Assembly: GCA_965153355.1 (NCBI GenBank)
Contig: OZ231126.1
Span: 103,354,001-103,418,000, forward strand
Source of the DNA: Flaccisagitta enflata
Taxonomy: Eukaryota; Chaetognatha; Sagittoidea; Aphragmophora
Reading direction: 5' to 3'
Length of the DNA stretch: 64,000 nt
The notes beneath the pieces were generated by a model. It was not told the origin of the DNA. It worked only from the letters and a program-made list of their open reading frames with translations, and made no database searches. Shown piece after piece: positions 11,173 to 28,336 of this stretch (the first letter of the stretch is position 1; the number at the start of each line of letters is the position of its first letter). Both the position numbers and the translations under genes were made by a program.

Positions 11173-11430
11173 TTATTCACGCGCTACACGACTGTGCATT
11201 AGGCTTTGTTGGTACACTGGTCCGTCTACCCGTCACCCGTCCGTCCATCCGTCCGTCCGTCCGTCACCCGTCCGTCCATCCGTCCGTCCGTCCGTCAACT
11301 GTCCGTCCATCCGTCCGTCCGTCCGTCCATTTGTTTGTCCACCGTCCATTTGTCTGTCCGTCCATTAACGCGATTGACAATCCTTTTACATGGTCATTTT
11401 TGACAGGACAGTATGCCCCTGCCCTTGTGG
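11173..11430 (+). repeat. Dispersed repeat copy with (GTCC)n array
   Basis: A degenerate CGCGCTACACGACT head is followed by a GCTTTGTTGGT segment and a long (CCGT)n array. This is the same layout as the copies at 18540 and 60284. It lies upstream of the 11557 gene. Confidence 0.6.
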
Positions 11431-11556
11431 GCAAATATGACATAATTTTGTAATTCTTTTTTGGCCTTGCTACTTCTTTTCTTTCTCTTTTTCTTTTCAG
11501 TCCTTAATCCTTGAAAATTTGGCAAGAAGCAAACAATCTTTCGACTTTTCGACATC

Positions 11557-11769
11557 ATGGCGTTAAGCAAAAATTGCACCAAGGCAAAGAAGGCTGAAGA
11601 AATGTTAAACCTCATGAACAAGGCGGTCCGAAATTGGGCATCATTCTCGTAAGTATATCATTTATAGTATTATATGCCACCCGCTTTATTTGCGTTTTTC
11701 CTGTCTTTCTCTTTGTTATTCTATCTGTCTTATTTTTTCTGTCTGTCTCTTTCTCTCTCTCTCTCTCTG

Positions 11770-11800
<31 letters not shown>

Positions 11801-11837
11801 CTCTCTCTCTCTGTCTCTCTCTCTCTGTCTCTCTCTG

Positions 11838-11926
<89 letters not shown>

Positions 11927-14900
11927 GTGTTTCTTTATTTGTATGCATTTGCATTTTTTGATCGCGAATATTAGACCTTATAGCCTGATGTGTTGGTTGG
12001 TACCATAAATTGTTGGTCAATAGGTCACATGTTTAAAATTTGTGCAGTTTTTGCGTCAACGCTCCTGCCCTGCCGTACGCGACTAAAGCAAAATATGACC
12101 TTTTTTTTTCTTTCCTGCAGTGGTAATCAAGACGTAGAGGAAGACGTTTGCGACAAATACAAAGTCGCCAAGTATGTCCGTCAACGCGACGACATTGACA
12201 AAAGAATCCAGGAGGCACATCAACAGGGTCTTGCCGTCAAAGCTCAGATTGAGGCGGAGAATGCGGAGATATCGATGAAACGCGTTCAACTCAACGAGGA
12301 GATCACCATGGCCAAGGAAAAGCTAAAAGAATTACAGGTATTACATTTTCCTAACTGTGTATGTTTATATTTATGCCTATATCCATGCCTATGCCTATGC
12401 CTATGCCTATTCTATACCCATGCCCATGCCTACGCCCATGTCCATGCCCATGTCTATGCCCCTGTGTGTGTTCGTGTCCATGCCCATACCCATGCCCAAA
12501 CAATTTAACAACTATGTGACCTTTCTCTTGTTTATTGATAGATGAAGTTGGAAAATGCCGAGACTCAATACTCACTCACAAACAAAGCTCAAACCGAACT
12601 CTTCGAGCTGTGGAGGAAGAAGAAATTATGTCTCAGTAGGGAGTGGCAAACCCGCAAGGACAAAATCGTTGCCACCCTTGGGACTGAATTGACCGCGGGG
12701 CAATTCTCCAAAATCATTGAGGTAATTGAGTGTATATTGTTGTATTTTGACCATTTGATACCTGTTGTGATCCTTATTTTCAAATTTTGTTGGCTTGATT
12801 TTTGAATTTGTCCACCCACACGCTATGGGCATTGTTGTGTATTGAATATTGTTTTTTTTTTTTTCCTTTTTGGACAGCGGCCCCTTCGGGGCCGCTGAAT
12901 TATGCATTTATATAGGGGGAAATTTCTCCTTTTCCTTCAGTGTTGGGGGGGGGGGGGGCCCAAATCCCAGTATCGAGGCTCAAATCCCAGTCTCGAGGCT
13001 CAAATCCCAGTGTTGAGCCTCAAATTCCAGTCTCAAAGCTCAAATCCTAACCTCAAAGCTTAAATCCTAGCCCCGAGGGCCATATCCCAGACTATAAGCT
13101 CACATCCCATCTGCAGTAAAAACATCACAGGTCATCAGCCCCTTCGGGGCCGCTGCCCCTCTAACCAACTCACACCCACATGAACTCACTTAAGGGCATC
13201 GGGTACCGCTGACCATCTAACGCTTTTGCGACTATTCTTACTATCATTATATAGGACGCGCGGAAATTTAATCTGGTCCAACAAAAGTCCGAGATGAACA
13301 AGGATGCCATCTCAAAGGCAAAGGACAGGATCGTCCATTATTCCCGTGCCTTGCTCGCCATTTTCGATGGCGAAGACGATGGCGACGTCGACGATGATTT
13401 ACTGGCCAATTTGAGTCAAATTGTCAATGGTATGTGTGTGCATGCGTATGCACGTGTGTGTGTGTGTGTATGTGTATGCATGTGCATGTGTGTGTATGTG
13501 CGTGTATGTATGTGTATGTGTGTGCATGCATGCATGTGTGTGTGTGTGTGTTTGTGCATGTATGTATGTGCATATGTGGCATTTATGTATGCATGTATGT
13601 AAGCATGTATGTATGCATGTGTGTATGCGTGTGTGTGCATATGTGTGCAAGCGTGTACAGCATGCGAGTATGTGCATGTGCGTGTGTGTATGTGTGCATG
13701 TATGTATGTGTGTATAGATTAAGGATAACCGGTTTTGTTGACTTCTGTGGTTGATTATTTCTCTCTGTTTCTCTCCCTTATGCACAGACAACGACGTTTC
13801 CATTGACGATGACGACGAAGAGGTCCCAAATTCGCCGACAAAGATGGTGAAAACGGAGCCAACCGAAGAAACTCTAAGGTTCTCCGATGAGGATACAACA
13901 GACGAAGAGCTCGGGGATGGTGATGACGTCATTAACGTGAATGCGCCTACCAATGACCGTGCCATTTCCATGGAGGACGATGTGGGAGAATCTGTTGAAC
14001 ATGTGGACGTTGTTGATCAAAGTTTGGACATTAATGTTGAAGCAGACGTCGACGCGGTGTCTGCGACTCAATCGTCCAAAGCTTGTGGTGGGAAAAGGGA
14101 ATCCAGCGCAGCGGAGGCTGTTAAGGGGTTGATGGCAGAAGAGGAGAGAAGAAAGGGGGAGGGAAAGGGCAGTGGTGAGAAGGAGAAGGAGGGTAAAGTG
14201 GATGGAGAGGAGGAAAGCGAGGGAGGGGCGCAAGAGGAGGAGGCGAGTGAGAGTGAGGGGGAGTTGCAAGAGGAGGTGGCGAGTGAGGCGGAGGTGGAAG
14301 AGGAGGAGGCGGGGGTGGGGGCGGCGGCGCCGCCCCCGCGGGCGGGGGGGGCGGCGGCGGTGGTTGAAGACAGTCAGTTTGATGCAGAGAAAATGGAACA
14401 GTCTCAGGCGTTAATGGGGTTGGAGGAAGAGGAAGCAAGAAGGGAAATACAAAAAGAGCAAGATTCTCCCGTCTTCTCCCAATTAGATTTCGATCTAGAT
14501 TTAGATTTTGTAGAGGTTGCCGTCGAACCTTCCAAGGTCATCGCCATTGAAAGTCCAAAAGATGATTCCAAGGCTGATTCCAAGTCCGAATCCTTCAAAG
14601 TCCCAAAGATCCCACACCCAGATGACCTCCGTAAAAAGGCAGGAGTGACAAAGAAGCAGTTAAAGCACATGTCAAAGAATGCGTCTGAGATCAATGGTAT
14701 GGAGGTGGAAAAGGCGCTTGATTTCCTCGATGACACATCAATTGAGAGTTTTCCCGATGGGTCCTTTCCATCTTACGTCGCTGATTTGGATCGCGAGAGT
14801 AACACCGTTGGAGACGTTCAAGGGGGTGTTGTCGGCGACAGCGAGGTTGGTGGATTCAGATTGGCTTTGATGACACCTACCACGTCATCTGATTTGGTTG

Positions 14901-15175
14901 GAAGCTCTACCAATTCAGGGCCAGACGATTCCCAAGTTTCTTCATCGTCAACTGTCGAGGTTTCCATTCCCTCGGAACAGGGCAAAGGAAAGAGAGTGAG
15001 AGAGGAAAGTAACAAAAATGATAAGACCAACAAAAAGGCAAAAGGTTGGGAGATTAAGGAGGTGTCTGGATTCACGGTGGAAACAGCGTCAACATCAATG
15101 CCAGGGGTGGAATTTGATTCGTCAACGCATAAACAAGTCCTCATTACGCCGTCATCAAAACGTCATCATCCTTGA
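11557..15175 (+). CDS. Five-exon coiled-coil and acidic protein, ~683 aa
   Basis: Exons 11557-11648, 12121-12337, 12542-12721, 13255-13429 and 13788-15175 join in phase with GT-AG junctions to 684 codons including TGA. Residues ~35-220 are rich in charged heptads (coiled coil). From ~220 the protein is strongly acidic with Asp and Glu runs, then Glu/Ala/Gly-rich, then Ser/Thr-rich with Lys patches near the end. No enzymatic motif is seen. A zinc-finger ORF begins 30 bases after the stop and may be a further exon. All four introns carry microsatellites or tandem repeats: (CT)n, CCATGC, 19-bp units and (TG)n. A DNA- or protein-binding scaffold is plausible; function is unknown. Confidence 0.65.
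11750..11935. repeat. (CT)n microsatellite in intron
   Basis: About 185 bases of mostly pure CT with TGT interruptions, in intron 1 of the coiled-coil gene. Confidence 0.95.
12370..12505. repeat. Hexanucleotide CCATGC-type tandem repeat
   Basis: Units of CCTATG and CCATGC repeat about 20 times in intron 2. Confidence 0.85.
12879..12899. other. UUCG-type hairpin
   Basis: GCGGCCCCTTCGGGGCCGC is a perfect stem with a TTCG loop. CCCCTTCGGGGCCGCTG recurs at about 13140-13156, so the two may bound a small repeat holding the 19-bp tandem array between them. Confidence 0.55.
12960..13110. repeat. ~19-bp tandem repeat
   Basis: Units of the type CTCAAATCCCAGTCTCGAG repeat about eight times with divergence, in intron 3. 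Confidence 0.85.
13431..13718. repeat. (TG)n with CATG interruptions
   Basis: Almost the whole of intron 4 is a degenerate TG/TATG/CATG repeat. Confidence 0.9.
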
Positions 15176-15204
15176 CAACCAAGCCTTAGTCGTCGGGATC
15201 GTAG

Positions 15205-16011
15205 TCAAGCAAGCAATCGTCGTCGTCGTCGTCGTCGTCGTCGGGCAATCATTCATCGTCGGGGTCGTCATCTTCAAAGGCGCCGCTGTTCAGGCCAATT
15301 ACGTCACTGAAGTCGAATTTGGCGTCCACTGCGGAAATCGACTTCATGGATGATATTCCCATGATAGGGGAGAAAAAGGAGCTGACGACCATTCTTCCAG
15401 ACAGTTCCCAACTTCGCGACCCAATGAAGAAATTCCAAGGAAAAGAAAATGCGACCCCTTCAACATCGTCTGCTGCCAAGAAGCAGACAACATTGGCGAA
15501 GCATCTTAAGCATCAATTCAACGACATCCCAAAGGTCAAAAAATCAACAGCCGTTCTAGGTAATTATCGTACCTGCGTCCCTTCCCGCCTGAGGCACCGT
15601 TGTTGTGCAGTTTGCCTTAGGATTTTCAAAAATAAATTGTGTCAGAACTCCTTTGACACACCATATGCCCACATCCAGAATTCCCATTGCTCGTTTATCA
15701 AGGCCAATATGACCAATCAGATAGGCTCGACTAAAACGTGCCATATTTGTTTCCAATTGTTTGACACTCACAAACATCTCAACGACGACATTATCCAACA
15801 TTTCGCTGACCATGACCACCCCGTTCGCTGTCCCCATTGTTCACTGGTGGTAAATTTCAATTCTCTGTTTGAACATATGGTCCGAGAGACCTATGAACTG
15901 TTTAAAAACGGTATCCACTGCGCCAGATGCAGGACAGCTTTTTATGACGTAGGCCCATTTTACAGTCACCTGAAAAAAACACATGACATTCATCAATTGG
16001 GATTTTTATAG
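15205..16011 (+). CDS. Zinc-finger protein ORF, possible further exon
   Basis: An open frame of ~268 codons follows a TAG (15202-15204) that could also serve as a splice acceptor. It opens with a Ser-rich run encoded by (TCG)n. The C-terminal ~140 residues hold four CxxC units, each followed by His pairs (CAVC, CHIC, CPHC, CARC), consistent with C2H2-like zinc fingers. It ends at TAG (16009-16011). It lacks a good ATG near its 5' end. It is either an exon joined to the preceding gene by an unseen splice, or its continuation after a frame break at 15175. A nucleic-acid binding role is likely. Confidence 0.5.
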   Translation, partial: SSKQSSSSSSSSSGNHSSSGSSSSKAPLFRPITSLKSNLASTAEIDFMDDIPMIGEKKELTTILPDSSQLRDPMKKFQGKENATPSTSSAAKKQTTLAKHLKHQFNDIPKVKKSTAVLGNYRTCVPSRLRHRCCAVCLRIFKNKLCQNSFDTPYAHIQNSHCSFIKANMTNQIGSTKTCHICFQLFDTHKHLNDDIIQHFADHDHPVRCPHCSLVVNFNSLFEHMVRETYELFKNGIHCARCRTAFYDVGPFYSHLKKTHDIHQLGFL

Positions 16012-16097
16012 CGTTCATCACAATGTCAAAAACATGAACTCGCTATGTTTGCTTCTTCACTATGGGCTGTTTGTTTGATTGCACCCTTCAATTTTAT

Positions 16098-16266
<169 letters not shown>

Positions 16267-16548
16267 TCTCTTGCCACCCCCTTTCTTTCCTCCCATTTAC
16301 ACACTTTTCCACTGTAGAATCACGCAGCGCAAACACTTCTGACAAGAAAAACAAGAAATGAATTGTCGATGATCGTTCTGATTTTCTGCCAAGGATATTT
16401 GTATCCATTTCTCGAAATTTTCATTGAAAAAAAAATCATTTTGCGAGCTCATTCATCATTTGTTTTGTTAAGTAATTTCACCTTCATTTCCCAGGTCTTG
16501 GTCTGATACTTTATTTCTCCAAACTTTAATCTTGAACTGTGTTTAAAG

Positions 16549-22140
<5,592 letters not shown>

Positions 22141-22544
22141 TGAGTTACAAATATGGGATTTTTTTATGATCACTTATGCATAATCCCCAACGCATTCATG
22201 ATTTTGGTCCGTCAGTCTATAACGCTCATTTACTATCGTAAACGCTTATTTGCCTGCGCCACATCCCTTAACGTGTCCTATTTGATGGTTGGGTAATGAT
22301 GTAATTGGTCTAATTGTAATCCCTGACATCTCTTTTGTGACTCAAAACGCGTACTGATATTCGCTATCCAGGCGCCTCAATCCTTATTTCGTTATTCGCG
22401 GATTTGTTATCACTTCTTTTGTAGTTTTTTTTTTTTCTCTCAACGATCAGTGTTGCGCCTCGTCTTCTCAAATTCATTGTCATTTTTCATTTTTCCTTTG
22501 ATTTTTCATCTGAAAATAAATAAAAAGGGTAAATTGATACAATA
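22141..22544. other. Convergent intergenic region of the two halves
   Basis: The plus-strand helicase stop at 22140 and the minus-strand polymerase stop at about 22545 face each other. AATAAATAAA near 22515-22525 can serve as a poly(A) signal for the plus strand. No gene is seen. Confidence 0.6.
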
Positions 22545-25500
22545 TCACAGATTCTTTATTTCCATATTTAAATCGTGCAATGACAAACTTTCTATATGTA
22601 CAAGAAACTCGTCAAATCTCCCCCCAGACTTTATATAATAGCTCTTGGTCTGGGCATTAAAGAGACTTAGTTTATTCACTGAGTAAATAATGCCCTTGTT
22701 TGCTAGGAATTCCAATTTACAGTTGATAGACACATTCTGAACAGTGTACCACAGACAGCATGGTCTTTGATAAAAGACGCGAGATTGCACAAGATCTTTC
22801 AAATAGTCAGATTCGTGATTGGGACACACTCCCAAATCCTTGAAATGACGCTTTTTAAAAGCCAAAAAAGCCATAGCTGAGTTGATGTCCAACTTCATTC
22901 TTAAATTGCTATCAAGTATTACACTGGTTAGGCGACTTGTATTCAATATGTCATCGCTAAATGGCTTCACAAAGCCATAGATAGAGTCATCTGTATTGTT
23001 CGTAAAAATTCTGTCAAAAACCAATGTTTGAATTGAAGCGAAAAGTTTTAGCATTTTAAGCGATGCCAGTGGCAACTAGACTCATATGAATCGCTCTCAG
23101 ATTGACCGTTTGTGCGTTGGATACAAAATGGAAAAGCCTCTTTTGATCATTGATCTTAGTTCCATGTGAGAGCAAATGCAATGTTTGCAGTTCTTGTACC
23201 TCGACTTCATCCATGATATAGCTTCTTTTGAACCGGGAAGAGTTTAATCCATAACAACCGATTGCGTTGTTTATGCAACTTTTGCTAAAACTGACAAATC
23301 CCTTTTGATCCTTGTGCTTTTGTAGAGCAGAGAAAAATGGTTCTCTTAACTTTGAGAACGGGTTCTTTCCACAAACTTGATATTCAAAAATGGAATCAGT
23401 TGAAATTACTTCAAAATCGGGCATTGATTCATTTGTCAATAGTTCTCTCAATAAGATGGTAGAGACTATTTTCTGTGACACTTCGTAGCTCCGTTCAGTC
23501 TCTCCCTCTGAGTTTTTGTAAAAAAAAGGGGTATGTATCCCCAAATTGGTCCGAGACTTTGGGCCACATTTGGCCGAACATTTTACAAACCGTTCAAATC
23601 TCCCTCTGAAATAGCTTTGACAATCTTCTGCTCGGTCAACTTTCCATACTTTGTCAAGGGAAACCGCTCCATTGTCAATTGTTCTACAAATGTAGCAAAC
23701 TGTATCCCGCGACATTCTTCCCTCAAAGGAATGCCAAAATGGGAGAAAAAATGTTCTGTATTTTTCAGCCAGAAATACAGAAGGTCGCATTCGTATATGC
23801 TCACGACTTTTTTGCCTGTTTTCTCGTACATCAACTGCACTTTTCGCTCAGTTTCATTGTGTACGTCGTCATAACTCATGTTTTGTTTCATTGGATGAGC
23901 GGAGCTTCTCTGTTCATTTGTTTTTAGACGCCAAAGGCGTGGCCTTAAACTTTCTCCTGGGTGTTTTTCATCCCTAGGCGCATCGTTGGTCCTGCAGACA
24001 TCACAGGCCATCTTGTGCTCATCACTGACATTACTAGAATGACATTCTGTATTATGCGAGTGCATAAAACATCCATTGCATTCGATAAAGACATCAGCGC
24101 CTCCGACGTCCATCACCGCGTCAAAAAAGAAACCAAACTTTTTACATTCTTTGCCATTAAGAGCGCTTATAGACCCTGAGGAGCCGCAGCCCACCTCAAT
24201 AGCGTTAATCACCATGTTACTGAACGTTTTCCCTCTCCTACTTCGCTTGGCTACAAAGTAAGTGCCTTCTTTTGTATATTCTCTCGGCAAGCCCGTTAGT
24301 AAAAACCTTTGACAATCTGACATGTATATTGATGAGTAGTACTTTTCCATGTCAATGGCGATGGCACTTTTCAAAGTGCCATCAATGTCAATCGCTGTTT
24401 TCTTTGCATTTAACAGTCCGCATGATATATAATTGGTATCCACTTCATTGTAAAATGCTTCAGATGGGGAATAGAACATGTTCTTCTGAATTTCTGTTAG
24501 ACAATTGCCAGAAAGAACTCGACCTACCCTGGTAGAGCTCTCGTAACCAACTATGTTCAGATTTAAATCATTTTTAAAAATTTGAACACAATTTTCAAAG
24601 AGTTGAAACTGATTGCTTTCGGCTACCTTATCAGAGAAGCAGGGAGCGAAGTTATTTAACATTATAAATTTCACTGGGTATTTCTTAACATTTACCGTCT
24701 GCAACATATTTTTCTCAAATCTTGTGCTTATGTCCTCTGATTTGTGGACACAGCTTAACTGTGAAAGCAGCTCGTACATGAAAGAACTTGGCAATCTACA
24801 ATCTGTAGTGCCAACCGAGACATAATAGTCGTACGTTCCCAGATAGTTGAAAACGTCCATTTTGATTGCTTTCAATTTGGTCACTTTTTTGTGTCAATAT
24901 TGTTCTTGTCGCAACTGGCGTACTCATTTAACATTGATTCAAGCTCTCTTAGGAACATCACATTACTTCCCATACGCTCTCCAAGAACATGAACACTGCA
25001 CAGTGCTCCAAATTTTATGACATAATTTACACCCCCTTTAAGGGTAGCAAATTCCTTTTTTGTTGTGAGGCTGTCATTGTTTTTCAACTTTGTTTTCATC
25101 ACAACTGAGACGGGTCCCGAACTTGTCCCATTTACCAAAATGTGACCATACTTTAAATCTCGCGTAATTGGGGCATTTTTCAATTCCTCTATATCCTCCA
25201 CACATTTCTCCAAAGAATATTTAAACTGTACCAACTTTTCTCCACCAAATCTTTTTTTTCACAAACTTTCTTAACGCGATGTTCCATCAAATTAGTTTTG
25301 GTGGCAAAGCACCGTCCACAGTGCACACAATGGTATTTTTTCATGTATGCATCCAAATCTGTGATAATGTTTACATGATTATTGTTTTTTGTCAAAAAAT
25401 ATACGCAATCTTTGTAATTACCATTGGAGACAAATTCTGCCGAAAAAGTTTTTTTCATGTTTTCAGTTTTCTCTATTGAATCATACATGATTTTTTTCAT

Positions 25501-26484
25501 TCCAACTTCTTTTTCATGTATCAAGACAATGTTTGACTCCAAATAACGCTCTAACAATGCAAATATTCTTCTGGCAGTCCTTTATCTGCCTTCCATTCAG
25601 TATAAGAGTGACCCTCATTTTTTTTAGCCACCAACCATTTCTTAAACCCATTTTCCAATTTCATGGCAATTCTTTTATGAGGAGTGCCCATCTTTTTTGT
25701 CTCACATTTCTTTTTTCAATCTTACGTCCTTTCACTGTGTACACACAACTTAAACTCAGCCATACACACTTATTTTGTTGGCAATTTTCCTCGCTTTTAC
25801 ATTTGCTTTTGCTAATTCCCCGATTGATGTACACTGTATCATCATTGCCAAATATTCTTCCACTCTCCACTGTTATGTGAAACACAAGAGTCATAGGACA
25901 GACAAGTCCATCATCGTAGTTTTTCTCCAATTCTATCACAGATCTCTCTAAAGAGGCTAAGAGATTGTATTGTCTTAGTATGACATCGAAAAAGTGTGTA
26001 AAGGTTTGTTGATTATGGATCAAAAAACTAACCGCAAAGCCTGGTTATTGCTCCTCGAGGCCCAGATAAAATTCTGAGTCTGATTTACCAAAGAGATTAT
26101 GGCTATTGATGGGCTGAAATTCACTCTCCACGCTTTTCTTTTTTTTATGAAATGCTCATGAAATATGCCCTTTAAGTACCGAAACAAAAATGGGCATAAA
26201 TCAAGGGTTGCAGGCCAGAAGTTAAGTATCGTTGGATCTGGCCTATGAGATGATAGTCTAAATGATACTTCTGAGCATATCATATTAGATGAGAGAGTTA
26301 CTTGATTCCTCACATTTTCCCAATGGTCCCTTGCTAAATCAAATAACTCTGGGGAGTAGTCATTTATAGCTACAGAGCTATTCAAGTCACTGCGGATTAC
26401 AGAGTTTATTTGGTCGCTTGTTAATGCACTCATTTTTAGCGTTTTGGCGCACTGTGCATTTTTTTTTTCAGAAACAAACGTCAA
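22545..26484 (-). pseudogene. polB: Protein-primed family B DNA polymerase, in several frames
   Basis: Read right to left, consecutive open segments (26484-26020, 26023-25661, 25557-25189, 25234-24881, 24884-23583, 23790-23056, 23075-22545) form one ~1,300-residue polymerase broken by one-base offsets. Landmarks: a C2H2-like finger (CVHCGRCF...H...C) near 25320-25270; palm motif A-like DMEKYYSSIY near 24365; a Cys/His insertion ECNGCFMHSH near 24080, of the type seen in Polinton and bidnavirus polymerases; motif B-like NNAIGCYGLN near 23275; motif C-like NTDDSIYG near 22995. Likely start ATG at 26433. Two of the breaks fall in A6/T6 runs (24885-24890 and 26022-26027), so assembly error is possible. 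It would replicate the element from protein-capped ends. Confidence 0.8.
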
Positions 26485-27225
26485 ACGGCGAAAACGATCT
26501 TAGAGAAAACGAATGGCGATGCCAAAGTCTCCTTTCAAACTGGTGTCATTAAAGTTCATCATGGTGAGAATTTTTACTTTTTTTTCATTCATGTCATATC
26601 TGTTAATAAAACAGTGAATTCACTTCAATTAAAAACTTCAAATTCAGTGGTAGTGAGGTTATATTTTAATCCATTTTACATGCAGTACACATTTTATATA
26701 CAGTTATACTAATCCATTATATAACCAATTGGTCCACTGGTCATTCCATTTGAATAGTTTTCTTCTCCCAATGCCATCTTTCCATCTCATAGATATCCCT
26801 CAAACTGCCGCATTTCTCTTCGATGCTCGTACAATAAGCCTTTAGCGTCTTTATTCCTGAAAAATAACCATGGTGTCATTTTCTTCTTAGTTTCCGTTGG
26901 GCCTCTACAAAGCATCTGATGCGCACCGGCTTTTTCCGCGCTTCCCATATTATGCTGGCTTCTTTCGCTTCGCCTTAGCGAGCAGCGAACGTTGAATGTG
27001 AGATTGTGAGCGACTTAAAGCGTTCCTTGTGGTATGTACACACCTATAATTCCTCTTAAATGGTTAGCACGTAAAAATCTCCCGCGCTTATCTCTCCTAA
27101 CCTTCGCCATATATGTTTGTTTTTGTGATGCTTTCCAACTTAGGGTAAAACAAAATCATAACAATTTAAAAACATATATAAGATGCTTCATACAGCAACA
27201 AGTGTACTAGATAGGCAAAGACAAA
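26485..27225. other. No gene recognised between polymerase and capsid gene
   Basis: About 740 bases of AT-rich sequence with no coding frame that I can support. It would contain the polymerase promoter. Confidence 0.5.
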
Positions 27226-28259
27226 TTAGCGCAATTCCAAATTCCGAAAGGCGTCACATGTCACCACTGCTCGCTCAAATGAGGCAATCTGGATAACCAC
27301 GTTGCTACTCAAGGCCGAAGAAAAGCGCAAGCGAAAATCGAGAGACTGTATGTATTGAGAGGGGTAGGGCGAGATGGGGCAGGGCTGGAGCAATAAGACC
27401 TTTGACAACAATTGAATCAGTTGGTCCACTATTCACTCAACTATATCAATAACATGTACCTCGGTAGTGGTGAGGTTCAATCCATCTGGATCATCCATCA
27501 ACTTTGATGGGGTTTGTTTGAACGAAATGACGAATAGAAATAAATCTTTGTTGAAACTGGTCATCAATAAAACATTATAATCAGATTAGACACAGCCGGA
27601 TACATGCCTCAGTCCGCGTGCGAGTGGGCAGGGCCATAATTAAGGCCTCTCCATCATTCAGGCAGGAGCAGTGAAGCCAAAAACCTCCAAAACCACAAAA
27701 ATGTAAGATGTGACGGACAGACCGACAGATGTGCCGACAAACGGACCAACGGACGGACGGACCAACAAAGCGGGGTGTAGAGTCGCGTAGCACGCGACTA
27801 AAAGTTAACAACTCATAACTTTATACCAGCTTTAGAATGCTCTTTGATGCATTGGGAAAATCTGCACTGTTGCCTTGTAGAGACTAATCACGGCATATGA
27901 GTTTTCATCGGTCAAATCAATATTCGACAAAATCTCATTTTGAGGCATGCCAACTCCATTTTTGAATACTTGCAAATCAGCCTGACCCTCATGGGTGTAC
28001 CGAAACCTATATCAATTTTCCAAATTACTCATGGTTGTACCACAATCTATATCAATTTTCAACATTACTCATTCTCACCAAAATTACCTATTTTTGTAGT
28101 TGCCAAGAAACTCAGCTACCTGCTGGAACATGACAATCAATATCTCAGGCAGACAGTTTGTGGCAGAATTGACAGGCGTTGTAGAAAGTAGAGCTGTAAA
28201 GGGCAAGGCAGGGGCAGTGGCAGGGGCAGTATATCTTAAAAACCTGTTTTCTTTCTCTT

Positions 28260-28336
<77 letters not shown>

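Noticed and set aside
11634-12020. Long ORFs of Ser-Leu or Arg-Glu repeats on both strands (also at 16026-16408, 18153-18519, 53264-54011)
   Set aside because: They are translations of (CT)n microsatellites, not genes.
13294-13971. Cys/Val/Met and His/Thr-rich ORFs across the TG repeat
   Set aside because: Low-complexity translation of an intronic (TG)n repeat.
14121-14438. Pro-rich minus-strand ORF opposite the acidic exon
   Set aside because: Mirror of the GAG/GGC-rich coding exon of the coiled-coil gene.
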